From Gammaproteobacteria bacterium (GTDB lineage Bacteria; Pseudomonadota; Gammaproteobacteria; Pseudomonadales; Balneatricaceae): 61,176 nucleotides of DNA. The stretch lies in contig JASMLZ010000070.1 in the NCBI GenBank assembly GCA_030748435.1, positions 1 to 61,176 on the forward strand. The letters run 5' to 3'. Under the pieces are notes generated by a model. The model made no database searches, was not told the DNA's origin, and saw only the letters and a program-made list of their open reading frames with translations. Every line of letters starts with the position of its first letter. Positions within the stretch are counted from its first letter, which is position 1. Below are positions 47,306 to 55,844 of the stretch, one piece after another. Made by a program: the position numbers and the translations under genes.

Positions 47306-48979
47306 TTACTGACCCATTTGCTGCTTAATCAAGTCACCAATAGTGGTAGGACCTTCAGCTTCCACAGACATATTCTTCACATCGCGAATAGCCTGCTTCT
47401 CGTCTTCCACATCCTTGGCCTTGATGGACAAGTTAATAATGCGGTTGCGACGGTCAATACCGGCGATCTTGGCTTCTACCGAATCACCTTCTTTGAGCTC
47501 ATTACGTGCGTCTTCAACACGGTCGATGCTGATTTCAGATGCTTTAAGTACAGCGTCAACGCCTTCAGCCAATTCCACAACGGCTTCTTTGGCTTCTACT
47601 GACTTAATAGTTCCGGTAACGATAGCACCGCGATCATTGGCAGCAACATACTCGCTAAATGGATCACTTTCCAACTGCTTGATACCCAGAGAAATACGCT
47701 CTTTCTCAGAATCAACAGACAGGATAACAGCAGTTACTTCATCGCCCTTCTTGTATTCACGCAGAGCAACTTCACCGTCCACATCCCAAGCAATATCAGA
47801 CATATGTACCAGACCGTCAAGATCACCTTCCAGACCAACAAAGATACCAAAGTCAGTGATAGTCTTGATATTGCCAGTTACCTGATCACCAGCAGCATAC
47901 TTCTCGGCGAATACGGCCCATGGGTTACCTTGACACTGCTTGATACCCAGAGAAATACGACGACGGTCCTGATCTACGTCCAGGATCATCACTTCTACTT
48001 CGTCACCTAACTGAACCACCTTGGATGGGTGGATATTCTTGTTAGTCCAAGACATTTCAGAAACGTGTACCAGACCTTCAACACCATCTTCGATAGAGGC
48101 AAAGCAGCCATAATCAGTCAGGTTAGTGATCTTGGCCATAACCTTCATGCCGTTCGGATAACGTGCCTTGATGGAAGCCCATGGATCTTCTTGCAGTTGC
48201 TTCAGACCCAGAGACAGACGACCACTTTCTTTGTCAAACTTAATAACCCGTACGGTGATTTCATCACCTGGGTTAAGCATATCGCCTGGATGAGCAATAC
48301 GCTTCCAAGCCATGTCGGTGATGTGTAGCAAACCGTCGACACCACCCAGATCTACGAAGGCACCATAGTTGGTCAGGTTCTTAACGTAACCCTTAACATC
48401 CATGCCTTCTTCGATATTAGCCAGCAACTCTTCACGTTGTGCACTGTTGGCTTCTTGCATTACCGCACGACGGGATACAACCACGTTGTTGCGCTTTGGA
48501 TCCAGCTTGATCAGCTTGAATTCCAGTTCCTTGCCTTCCAGATGATCAACGTCACGTACCGGACGCACATCAACCAGAGAACCAGGTAGGAAACCTTGAA
48601 TATTGTTAACAGCAACAGTGAAGCCGCCCTTAACCTTACCGTTGATAACACCAGTAATCGTTTCTTCAGCTTCAAAGGCAGCTTGCAGCACTTCCCAGGC
48701 TTCCGCACGCTTGGCCTTTTCACGGGACAAACGAGTCTCACCAGTACCGTCTTCAACGCTTTCCAGAGATACCTTCACTTCATCGCCAATTTTGACTTCG
48801 ATTTCTTTGGTATCGTTCAGGAACTGCTCAACGGGAATAACAGCCTCAGACTTAAGGCCGGCATTAACGGTTACCCAGTCGCCATCAATGTCCAAAACAG
48901 TACCCACAACAAGGGCACCGGGACGCATTTCAACAGCATTCAAGGATTCTTCAAATAATTCAGCAAAGCTTTCGCTCAT
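47306..48979 (-). CDS. rpsA: 30S ribosomal protein S1
   Basis: The 557 residues hold six S1 (OB-fold) repeats; repeats 3-6 show the strong pattern G-x-V-x-x-I-T-D-x-G-x-F ... GLVH-x-S-E/D-x-x-W (for example [23 protein letters not shown] and [21 protein letters not shown]). It binds mRNA for translation initiation. The gene is normally flanked by cmk and ihfB; here neither neighbour is present. A strong terminator follows. Confidence 0.98.
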   Translation of the reverse strand: MSESFAELFEESLNAVEMRPGALVVGTVLDIDGDWVTVNAGLKSEAVIPVEQFLNDTKEIEVKIGDEVKVSLESVEDGTGETRLSREKAKRAEAWEVLQAAFEAEETITGVINGKVKGGFTVAVNNIQGFLPGSLVDVRPVRDVDHLEGKELEFKLIKLDPKRNNVVVSRRAVMQEANSAQREELLANIEEGMDVKGYVKNLTNYGAFVDLGGVDGLLHITDMAWKRIAHPGDMLNPGDEITVRVIKFDKESGRLSLGLKQLQEDPWASIKARYPNGMKVMAKITNLTDYGCFASIEDGVEGLVHVSEMSWTNKNIHPSKVVQLGDEVEVMILDVDQDRRRISLGIKQCQGNPWAVFAEKYAAGDQVTGNIKTITDFGIFVGLEGDLDGLVHMSDIAWDVDGEVALREYKKGDEVTAVILSVDSEKERISLGIKQLESDPFSEYVAANDRGAIVTGTIKSVEAKEAVVELAEGVDAVLKASEISIDRVEDARNELKEGDSVEAKIAGIDRRNRIINLSIKAKDVEDEKQAIRDVKNMSVEAEGPTTIGDLIKQQMGQ

Positions 48980-49170
48980 GATAATTTCCGCGCACTGTCC
49001 CCAACTAATTGTCGAACAATGCTTTTTTTGCCTGACGGTCAGCTACATCAGGGTAGTTAATATTAACGCAAAGTGTCTGGAACTGACGCCTTGAAGGGAC
49101 ACGAAGATTTTTGCGCGCGCGAATTATAAACGATTAAAAGATTTATTACAAAGAACTTCGCGGCATATAA

Positions 49171-50520
49171 TCAGGAACGCTCAGCCAGTATAGAGGGGCG
49201 AATCATAATCCACACTTCAAAAGCTTCCGATTGTTGTTTTTTATCACCAAACAGCCAGCCCAAAAGGGGTAGTTCAACAAATTTTGGCACACCTGCCCGG
49301 ACCTTTCTATCAGCCTGCTTTATCATGCCACCCAGCAAAATAAACTCGCCATCTTGTACTGTAACCTGATTGGATATGGTATGAGCAAGTACGGATAGAC
49401 TACCATCCATATCGACTATTAAATCACTTACCGAAGCTTCTTGTATCTTTAAAGTCACCATGTCATTACCACTGATATAGGGCACAATATCCATGCTAAC
49501 ACCATAGGATAGCGTCTTATCATCGGCGTGCTTATCACGACGACTATCACTGCTATCCTTAAGATCCTGCGTTTGATTTCCAGACCATTTATTGGTTTGT
49601 TGCATGGTAGAAAAGTGCGCTTTTAAACCGTGAGTTGAGACAATAGATGGCATAGCCTTGACCCGAGTTTGCCCCTTACGGGCCAGCAATTGCAAATGCT
49701 CTATCAAACCAGGCTGGGCAGATATAATACCCTGCGCCAAAGAATTGCCCTTAGCCTGCCAATATAAACCCAACTGTTCAAGGGCTGTCTGTGTTATTTC
49801 CATAATGCTCAACTCCAGCAGCACCTGACCCGGAGAATGATCAAATACCAACAGGCTTTCCTGTATCTTTTGTTGCAAACCCGGGGGCGCTGTAATAGTT
49901 AAATATTTCGCCCCACCGGGAGCCGAAACAAAGCCCTGGTAGATTTCTGCCAATGAATAATAAAGGGTTTCCGGATCCACGTAACGAGGCCAGTAGCGAC
50001 AACTAACAGATAGAGAACTCCAACTCGGCGTGTCAGCTGAATTCATTCCCACCAGTATATAATCATCAAAAAAACGATAGCCTAAATTGCTGCTGGCAGC
50101 GATCAAGTCCAAAGCCTTATCTAGCCGCATATCTTCGGTCTCTATAGTTAGCAAACCCTCAACAAATTCATCCGTGACAATAGGAAAATCGATCAAAAGG
50201 CTTATTTCTGTATAAACATCCCGCACATTAGCATCATAAAATGACAAGGCCACATGGGGCAAAGGCCCAGGATAACTGGCCGGATCTGTGTCATCACAGT
50301 GAATTGGTCGGTGCGGACGAGAGGTGCCGACATAACTGACACTGTCAGCACTGCCCACCAACTCAGACTCGGCATCATCAACAGCTAATACGGCATTATC
50401 AGCCTTGTCTACCACAGTGACGGGGATTGGCATATCAGCAGCAGGCACAGAAGATATATGGGGTCGAACACAAGCACACAGCAACAAAAGACACGACAGC
50501 AAAGCAACAACACGCAACAT
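49171..50520 (-). CDS. Orphan secretin-family outer membrane lipoprotein
   Basis: From ATG 50520 the 449 residues start with a lipoprotein signal MLRVVALLSCLLLLCAC. An N-terminal secretin/TonB-like short domain follows (VALSFYDANVRDVYTEISLL, then IDFPIVTDEFVEGLLTIE). The C-terminal secretin domain ends with the signature VPKFVELPLLGWLFGDKKQQ and EVWIMIRPSI, as in MshL/PilQ/GspD; QVLLELSIMEITQTALEQLG is the expected entry strand. Secretins form outer-membrane rings. No ATPase, inner-membrane platform or pseudopilin is nearby; it lies downstream of the chaperone-like and subunit genes. A weak ribosome site makes the exact start uncertain. Confidence 0.8.
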   Translation of the reverse strand: MLRVVALLSCLLLLCACVRPHISSVPAADMPIPVTVVDKADNAVLAVDDAESELVGSADSVSYVGTSRPHRPIHCDDTDPASYPGPLPHVALSFYDANVRDVYTEISLLIDFPIVTDEFVEGLLTIETEDMRLDKALDLIAASSNLGYRFFDDYILVGMNSADTPSWSSLSVSCRYWPRYVDPETLYYSLAEIYQGFVSAPGGAKYLTITAPPGLQQKIQESLLVFDHSPGQVLLELSIMEITQTALEQLGLYWQAKGNSLAQGIISAQPGLIEHLQLLARKGQTRVKAMPSIVSTHGLKAHFSTMQQTNKWSGNQTQDLKDSSDSRRDKHADDKTLSYGVSMDIVPYISGNDMVTLKIQEASVSDLIVDMDGSLSVLAHTISNQVTVQDGEFILLGGMIKQADRKVRAGVPKFVELPLLGWLFGDKKQQSEAFEVWIMIRPSILAERS

Positions 50521-50738
50521 GATGGATGGCAATATTAAACCAAATACGTAAAACACCTCTGAACATCCCCCTCTGGCCAATATCAATAGCAAGTTCTACG
50601 CAATACCAAACCGTTCTTCAAGTTGTCAGTTAATGACCATAAACATCGTGGAACTACACCAGTAAACCCAGCACACAACAGCCAGAAAATACCGTCGGCA
50701 GAAACTACAACCTGTCATTAACAGCCAGACAAGTAGCA

Positions 50739-51644
50739 TTACTCGGAAAGCAAGATCGCTTCCTGCTGATCAGGTGCAGGAAATACAAGTTTGGTCTTCT
50801 TGGTACGCAGTCTGAATTCGCTCCAACCACTATCACTGTCCTTTGAACGCACCATAAACTTGCCGCCAATGTAGATCGTGTACTCTCCCGACTCTAAAGC
50901 CTCATTTAGGGTACCGGTCAAATTTAGTGTGTTATTTGGAGACAATGAGGAGAAAGGATATTTGTTCTCCAGAGAATGGGCGCTTAACATAGGCACTTTT
51001 GCAACCAGCCTCCTCTTGCTATTACGCACTTGCAACTCAACCATTAAACGCCCCTTATAATTTGACTGATTATGAACCTGCAACATGACTCTCTTGCCAT
51101 CCGTATGAATAAGTGGTTCCAAAGGCACTACTTTGGGTCGTTTCTGAGCGCCTGTTATATTCATTTCAAAAAGACTCCCGGTACTATAATTAAGTGTTAC
51201 ACCACTTTTTTTAAGAGGGCTAATCTCTCTAACATTTAATAAAAAATTATAGTAACCTTTAACATCACGGCGGCGAGGGATCTGCAAGGAACCGGTCAAA
51301 GTATAGGAGTCTTTACCTTCAATTTTAAAGCGTTCACCAGCATCGATCACAGCCCAATCCCAAGGGCCAGATAAGGGCTGCTCTGGGTCGAAGACTGCTT
51401 CCTTCTGGTAGCCATCCTTATCCTGAGTATAATAACTATAAGAAATATCATATTCTCTGGCACCCTTGTTACTGTTAGCAACAGTGAGTTTAAAGGGTAT
51501 TATCTGACCAGGCTTGGCAGACAAATGAATACGGGGCGGACTGACCGTCAATGCATGGGCCTTCATTGACAAAACTGCCAATAGTATTACCCCAAGGGTA
51601 ACACAGATAAAGCATCTAAAATATTTAACTTGACTAGCTTGCAT
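50739..51644 (-). CDS. Secreted chaperone-like protein with Ig-type folds
   Basis: The 301-residue product has a signal peptide (VTLGVILLAVLSMKAHA, cut before LTVSPPRIHL). The mature part begins like the first strands of PapD-type chaperones or DUF916/WxL-interacting proteins: SPPRIHLSAKPGQIIPFKLTVANSNKGAREYDISYSY. A second beta domain (VMLQVHNQSNYKGRLMVELQ, GEYTIYIGGKF) follows. It lacks a C-terminal membrane helix. It would act outside the inner membrane, possibly binding the two paralogous secreted proteins upstream. AGAGG lies seven bases before the ATG. The family is not established. Confidence 0.7.
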   Translation of the reverse strand: MQASQVKYFRCFICVTLGVILLAVLSMKAHALTVSPPRIHLSAKPGQIIPFKLTVANSNKGAREYDISYSYYTQDKDGYQKEAVFDPEQPLSGPWDWAVIDAGERFKIEGKDSYTLTGSLQIPRRRDVKGYYNFLLNVREISPLKKSGVTLNYSTGSLFEMNITGAQKRPKVVPLEPLIHTDGKRVMLQVHNQSNYKGRLMVELQVRNSKRRLVAKVPMLSAHSLENKYPFSSLSPNNTLNLTGTLNEALESGEYTIYIGGKFMVRSKDSDSGWSEFRLRTKKTKLVFPAPDQQEAILLSE

Positions 51645-51721
51645 AGCAAAACCTCTATATCAAATAATCTATAATTATTTATATTAGTAACATTATCGCT
51701 ATATAAAAAAATAGTCAACTA

Positions 51722-51750
51722 AAAAGCCATCGCATAATGCGATGGCTTTT
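51722..51750 (-). terminator. Strong bidirectional-looking terminator after subunit gene 1
   Basis: AAAAGCCATCGC (51722-51733) and GCGATGGCTTTT (51739-51750) pair perfectly over 12 bp with a 5-base loop. T runs follow on both strands. It lies 45 bases after the subunit stop and before the chaperone-like gene, so it may attenuate expression of the downstream genes relative to the subunit. Confidence 0.85.
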
Positions 51751-51794
51751 ATAAAAAAAATCTAATATTAGTTACTATGCAAAAGGCACAGGTG

Positions 51795-52487
51795 CTAATC
51801 AGCAGGCACCGGTGCTAAACTCAGGGTAGCGGTTCCTCTATAGGTACCAGGGCGCTCAACATCTTTATCAGCTCCTAATACCATTTTATGATATATTTTT
51901 CTGGCAAAATCCGTTTGACCTTCACTGTCTCCAAGCTGGGGATCAACAGTCGTATTTCCATCATGTGTAATATTATAGGCAAATAGCATATCAGCACTAT
52001 CAATTAAGGCATTATCGCCATCCAGCGTTATTGTATTATCAAAGCTAGCTGAGTCAAAATAGCCGGTTGCCGAGTTGGTGGCATTGGTTTCAGCAAAGTC
52101 ATGGCTCATTTGCGCACTTCCTAACTCGTTTCGAGTAGTTAGCGTTGGGTCTATATGATACAAGACAAAATCATGTACGGTTAATTCCATGGCAATATTG
52201 CCATGAAAACGAACCACTCCTCCACCTACATAGACAGAACCCGCACTGCCAGGAGCATCTTCAGAAAGGCTAGCATCCGCTTTGGTGGCACTATAAGGCA
52301 CATAATACAATTCCATATCGTCAATCGCATCAAGCACAATAAACTCGTTAATCTCCAACTCCGCACGCGAATCAGCCGATTTATCAGTGGTATCATTGCC
52401 AACATCATCGGTGCCATAAGCAGCAAAAACTGACTGCGCTCCCAATATACTTAATACAATACTAACTATAAGGCTTAATTGTTTCAT
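51795..52487 (-). CDS. Secreted subunit-like protein, paralog 1
   Basis: The 230-residue product has a signal peptide MKQLSLIVSIVLSILGAQSV (cut after FA). The mature part has RAELEINEFIVLDAIDDMEL, PYSATKA, EDAPG, AGSVYVGGGVVRFHGNI and ends with the strand pair GTYRGTATLSLAPVPAD. Pattern and length suggest a beta-sandwich secreted protein comparable to WxL, DUF4402 or fimbrial subunits. It is acidic and has no cysteine in the mature part. It shares long segments with the gene at 52839. AGGAGAGG precedes the ATG. A sigma54-like promoter and shared upstream motif precede it. The function is unknown. Confidence 0.75.
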   Translation of the reverse strand: MKQLSLIVSIVLSILGAQSVFAAYGTDDVGNDTTDKSADSRAELEINEFIVLDAIDDMELYYVPYSATKADASLSEDAPGSAGSVYVGGGVVRFHGNIAMELTVHDFVLYHIDPTLTTRNELGSAQMSHDFAETNATNSATGYFDSASFDNTITLDGDNALIDSADMLFAYNITHDGNTTVDPQLGDSEGQTDFARKIYHKMVLGADKDVERPGTYRGTATLSLAPVPAD

Positions 52488-52592
52488 AACTACCTCTCCT
52501 ATTTTATAGAAAATTTTTTATAAACAGTATTGCTTGTAAACTTATTAATTATAAATAAAAACTATTTAAACAATACATTACATAATTAACCA

Positions 52593-52608
52593 TACAATAT
52601 TCAGGCCA
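52593..52608 (-). promoter_or_regulatory. Sigma54-like promoter of subunit gene 1
   Basis: On the minus strand TTGGCCTGAATATTGTA gives TGGC at -24 and TTGT at -12, with the required GG-N10-GT spacing (GG at 52607-52606, GT at 52595-52594). It deviates from TGGCAC-N5-TTGCA at three positions. It lies about 106 bases before the ATG and about 110-120 bases downstream of the shared motif at 52716. A sigma54 activator gene is nearby. Confidence 0.5.
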
Positions 52609-52715
52609 ACTTTTTTAAAAAAGGTAAGTTATTAATATATATTATTATATTAGATACAAAAATTGTTATGCGGAGTTTAACCAATAAGAACCGTAAAATA
52701 TCTGGTAACATACTG

Positions 52716-52730
52716 TAACATCAATTGATA
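52716..52730. promoter_or_regulatory. Shared upstream motif, copy A (candidate activator site)
   Basis: TAACATCAATTGATA, centred on the palindrome TCAATTGA, occurs exactly twice in the window: here, 229 bases before subunit 1, and at 53769, 223 bases before subunit 2. A CTGTAAC/GTTACAG inverted repeat (52713-52739) surrounds this copy. The rest of the 351-base gap 52488-52838 is AT-rich, including an ACTTTTTTAAAAAAGGT self-complementary run near 52610, and has no gene. Confidence 0.55.
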
Positions 52731-52838
52731 CAGTTACAGTTACTATACATCTGATAATCCATTGACTAGCCGCCCCAGGCAGCAGAATAACAGCACCGCA
52801 TCTTTACCCAATAACTTTAATCTCGCTTAATACCGACT

Positions 52839-53546
52839 CTATACAGCAGGAACAGGCACTAGGCGAATCATAACTTCGCCCCTATAAATCCCAAAGAGCT
52901 CCATATCTTTATGATCACCCATTACTACTCTGTGATATAGTTTTCTCACAAAATCAGTTTTGCCGGAGACAGAACCGATCTGTGGATCAATCTTAGTAAT
53001 AGCATCACCTGACATGGTATAAGCATGCAGCATATCGGCACTGCCATTAATAACCTTGTTTTCATCTAACGTGATTTCTACATCAAAGAAGACTTTATCA
53101 AAATAGTCCGTGGCGGAGTTGATCTCGTTGGTTTCATCAAAATCATAAATTATTTGTATACTATCCAAGCTATTTCCGGGGAAAAACCACACCACGTTTG
53201 ATGGCCAGACCATACGAACTTTATCTAGGTTGCTAACAGACAGCTGCATAGGAATATTGCCATGAAAATAGACTAAAGCGCCCCCCACATAGACTGACCC
53301 TGCGCCCCCAGGAGCATCCTCAGCATTAGTAATATTGGCCTTGGTAGCACTATAGGGCAGGTAAAACAATGTCAAATCTGACATAGTATCAAGCACAATA
53401 AACTCATTAATTTCGAGTTCCGCACGCAATGCAGCAGAGGTGTTACCGGTGTTGTTACCGATATAATCAGAAGCATACGCCGCACACGCCGATTGCACAC
53501 CCAGCATACTAAGAACAAGGCTGCTCATAAGGCTTGTATGCTTCAT
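52839..53546 (-). CDS. Secreted subunit-like protein, paralog 2
   Basis: From ATG 53546 the 235 residues start with the signal peptide MKHTSLMSSLVLSMLGVQSA, cut after CA. Shared with paralog 1: RAELEINEFIVLD (identical), PYSATKA, EDAPGGAGSVYVGG, FHGNI, the SADML-AYT/NI motif and a C-terminal strand YRGEVMIRLVPVPA. The middle (MVWPSNVVWFFPGNSLDSIQ) differs most. AGGAGA eight bases upstream supports this ATG over the TTG at 53552. The two genes look like a tandem duplication in one cassette. The function is unknown. Confidence 0.75.
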   Translation of the reverse strand: MKHTSLMSSLVLSMLGVQSACAAYASDYIGNNTGNTSAALRAELEINEFIVLDTMSDLTLFYLPYSATKANITNAEDAPGGAGSVYVGGALVYFHGNIPMQLSVSNLDKVRMVWPSNVVWFFPGNSLDSIQIIYDFDETNEINSATDYFDKVFFDVEITLDENKVINGSADMLHAYTMSGDAITKIDPQIGSVSGKTDFVRKLYHRVVMGDHKDMELFGIYRGEVMIRLVPVPAV

Positions 53547-53768
53547 GCTCAAGTCTCCTGCTTTATAGCTATTGTCATCAAATAGCGTAACTTATAACGT
53601 AAAAAGCATTGATAAATACAGCGCATTCAAACTGATAATCTATTGTATTTATAACTTGTCCAATTGTTATAAACACACATAAATATTTATATATTTTATT
53701 ATGATACCTAATGGAAAAAGGTTTATGCTCAGAATTACTACCAGTTCTCCAACAAACTCCATGACAAT

Positions 53769-53783
53769 TAACATCAATTGATA
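53769..53783. promoter_or_regulatory. Shared upstream motif, copy B (candidate activator site)
   Basis: A second exact copy of TAACATCAATTGATA, 223 bases before the start of subunit 2 and 61 bases after the regulator's stop. I found no convincing sigma54 hexamer pair between it and the subunit 2 start. The 298-base gap 53547-53844 has otherwise only AT-rich sequence. Confidence 0.55.
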
Positions 53784-53844
53784 TTTTTTCATGCACTAAC
53801 ACCATTGCTTTCCACTTTATCTGTAGAACAGTAGAAGCTGTTAG

Positions 53845-54810
53845 CTAGGAGAGGTTATACATTTTCATTTTTCGCCACAGAGTCATACGACTAACACCCA
53901 GAAATCTAGCGGCGTTGGAGCGATTACCGTGACACTGGTACAAGGCTTGTTCAATCGTCCCTGCACTGATGGTTTTATTGCCCACTTGGTCAACAACACC
54001 CTCATCATATTGGCTCACTAATCGTTTACTGCCGATACTATCTGGCAAATCACTCTTTTGCAGCAAGTAATCAACCGCCATGGCAGCCACATAACTGGCA
54101 CAATTTTCCAACTCTCTGACATTGCCTAGCCAACAGTGATTTTCCAGCTCTGCTTCAATTGCTGGAGGGATAACCCATTTGTCGGTACCAGAAGCACGCT
54201 CAAGAAACTTTTGAAACAACAGCATAATGTCTTCTTTACGTTCTCTTAATGGCGGTACATATAGATGGATAACTTCAAGACGATAGCGTAAATCTTCGCG
54301 GAACTGACTCTGTTCACTGGCTTCTTCAAGGCTCAAATTTGAAGCAGAGATTACCGCCGCCTTAAACTCTCGCAAATTACCATAATCACCAACTGGATAA
54401 TATTGCTTCTCCTGTAAAACTCGCAGAAACTTAACCTGATTATTAGGCTGCAGACTAGTGACCTCATCGAGAAATAAAGTGCCTTTGTGCGCCATATGCA
54501 GCAAACCCTGACTGTCATGCAAAGCCCCCGTAAATGCCCCTTTTTTATAACCAAACAACTGAGCATCGATAAGCTCACTGGAAAGATTAGCAACACTAAC
54601 GGCAACAAAAGGTGCTGCCGACCTCTGGCTTTCAGCATGCAAAGCACGTGCCACCAGTTCCTTACCCACTCCGGTTTCACCGGAGACAAATATAGACACA
54701 TCAACTTTTGCCGCTTTCTTTATTTGTGTAAACAACCGATGCATCTGACAATTTTGAGACCAAATCCCATGAAAACACTGCGCATGATGTGCTGCCTGCT
54801 GCAAGCCCAT
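53845..54810 (-). CDS. Sigma54-dependent transcriptional activator without receiver domain
   Basis: The 321-residue bacterial enhancer-binding protein has an AAA+ domain from the start: Walker A GETGVGKE, the sigma54-contact GAFTGA in FGYKKGAFTGALHD, Walker B GTLFLDEV, arginine fingers in FREDLRYRLEV and the LPPLRERKEDI-like motif VPPLRERKEDI. The Fis-type DNA-binding helix pair is at the end (ALYQCHGNRSNAARFLGVSRMTLWRKMKMY). There is no N-terminal sensor, so activity may be set by expression level or a partner. I prefer ATG 54810, with AAGGA seven bases upstream, over 54816 or TTG 54837. It probably drives the two subunit genes. Confidence 0.85.
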   Translation of the reverse strand: MGLQQAAHHAQCFHGIWSQNCQMHRLFTQIKKAAKVDVSIFVSGETGVGKELVARALHAESQRSAAPFVAVSVANLSSELIDAQLFGYKKGAFTGALHDSQGLLHMAHKGTLFLDEVTSLQPNNQVKFLRVLQEKQYYPVGDYGNLREFKAAVISASNLSLEEASEQSQFREDLRYRLEVIHLYVPPLRERKEDIMLLFQKFLERASGTDKWVIPPAIEAELENHCWLGNVRELENCASYVAAMAVDYLLQKSDLPDSIGSKRLVSQYDEGVVDQVGNKTISAGTIEQALYQCHGNRSNAARFLGVSRMTLWRKMKMYNLS

Positions 54811-54879
54811 AGACATATCCTTAGAACCACAAACCAAGATAAACTGTTACATATGCTATAAAATAGTATATTATATTAT

Positions 54880-54898
54880 AGTTAATCGTCAATTAACT
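54880..54898. promoter_or_regulatory. Inverted repeat upstream of the sigma54 activator gene
   Basis: AGTTAAT (54880-54886) and ATTAACT (54892-54898) form a 7-bp inverted repeat with a 5-base spacer, about 70 bases before the activator start in very AT-rich DNA. It could be an operator; nothing shows which protein would bind. Confidence 0.3.
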
Positions 54899-55178
54899 TA
54901 TACTATATAAATAGAAAATATAGGGAGAATATAATTCTTAGAATATACATTAGCCAATAATTATTTGCATCTAAAACAATTTTTATTTTTAAAACAATAT
55001 GATAGGACAACTGCAGTAAAAAAGAAAAATACATGTCTCCAAAAACCAAGAGGCAATTACCAAACAAATTCACCCACTTATTAAACTAGTTTTTTATAGT
55101 TATTTGGATTATTTAATAACATGCACAAACTGCATACAAAGGCATATATCGAAACACCCCATCCTCACCCGGATATAA

Positions 55179-55460
55179 ACACATTCACTCAGCCCGGATA
55201 TCACAAGTGGATTATATTATTGCCAGAAAAACAGCGGCCTGCCCCTGACCGTACATTCTGGTCTTGCATCCTTATTTGGCCGTTCATTAGAAGGAAATTT
55301 AGGTCATATCATTGATGTATCAGCTATTATCGCAGCCCTGAATTAAGAGCTATTAAGTCAGCTATGATCAGCCGCTATACCCTTTACTTTTATCATGGTA
55401 CTGATGTGCTTGTCCTTGTTAAAAGCCTTGTACAGAGATAGCTTGTGTGCAAAACAGTAA
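55179..55460 (+). pseudogene. Decayed BCCT (betaine/choline/carnitine) transporter
   Basis: In one frame two recognisable pieces of a BCCT transporter remain. SGLPLTVHSGLASLFGRSLE plus GNLGHIIDVSAIIAAL (55233-55343) matches the conserved GLPLTxRSxLYPLLG...GHxVDI loop. SAAIPFTFIMVLMCLSLLKALYRDSL (55368-55445) matches the region near the end of the family. They are joined with stop codons (TAA 55344, TGA 55362) and about 200 residues missing. The 5' part is gone. It sits next to betaine-type catabolic genes. The rest of the gap 54811-55844 is AT-rich with only an ATTGGCC/GGCCAAT hairpin (55466-55487). Confidence 0.6.
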
Positions 55461-55465
55461 TGCAT

Positions 55466-55487
55466 ATTGGCCCTAAACAAGGCCAAT
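55466..55487 (+). terminator. Hairpin after the BCCT remnant
   Basis: ATTGGCC (55466-55472) pairs with GGCCAAT (55481-55487), 7 bp with an 8-base loop, six bases after the last pseudogene codon. Only a weak AT-rich tail follows, so it may be the eroded terminator of the lost transporter. Confidence 0.4.
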
Positions 55488-55844
55488 ATAATATTGCCCT
55501 ATTGCCCAGCAGTGTCAGGGAAGTGATCTATGCACTATTAATTTTATTAGCCAAAGATTGCTTCGTTGCGCTTGTTTCTTGACCCCTGCCCTTGTATACA
55601 TTTTGGCTAACTCCAGCAACCTATTTGCGTAGCAAAACCAGAACATGCCACAATGCCACTACCGGAAAATATAAAGTCATCCATGGGCAGAGGCTGTAAA
55701 TCAGCTTGCTGAATCAAGGCAAGACTTTATTTCCTCAATACCAAACTGATAGCAACTTATAATAACAACCAACAACAGCTTAATGGGCCCGTGTTCCAGC
55801 AAGCATTGGCAAGGTTTAAACCAGTAACTTACAGGCCATTAATC

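Noticed and set aside
53553-53768. Sigma54 promoter before subunit 2
   Set aside because: Pairs such as TTGG...GTAGT have the spacing but lack the TTGC-type -12 element; not convincing enough to list.
55488-55844. Further transporter remnants after the BCCT pseudogene
   Set aside because: Reading all frames gave no additional stretch that I could align to the family.
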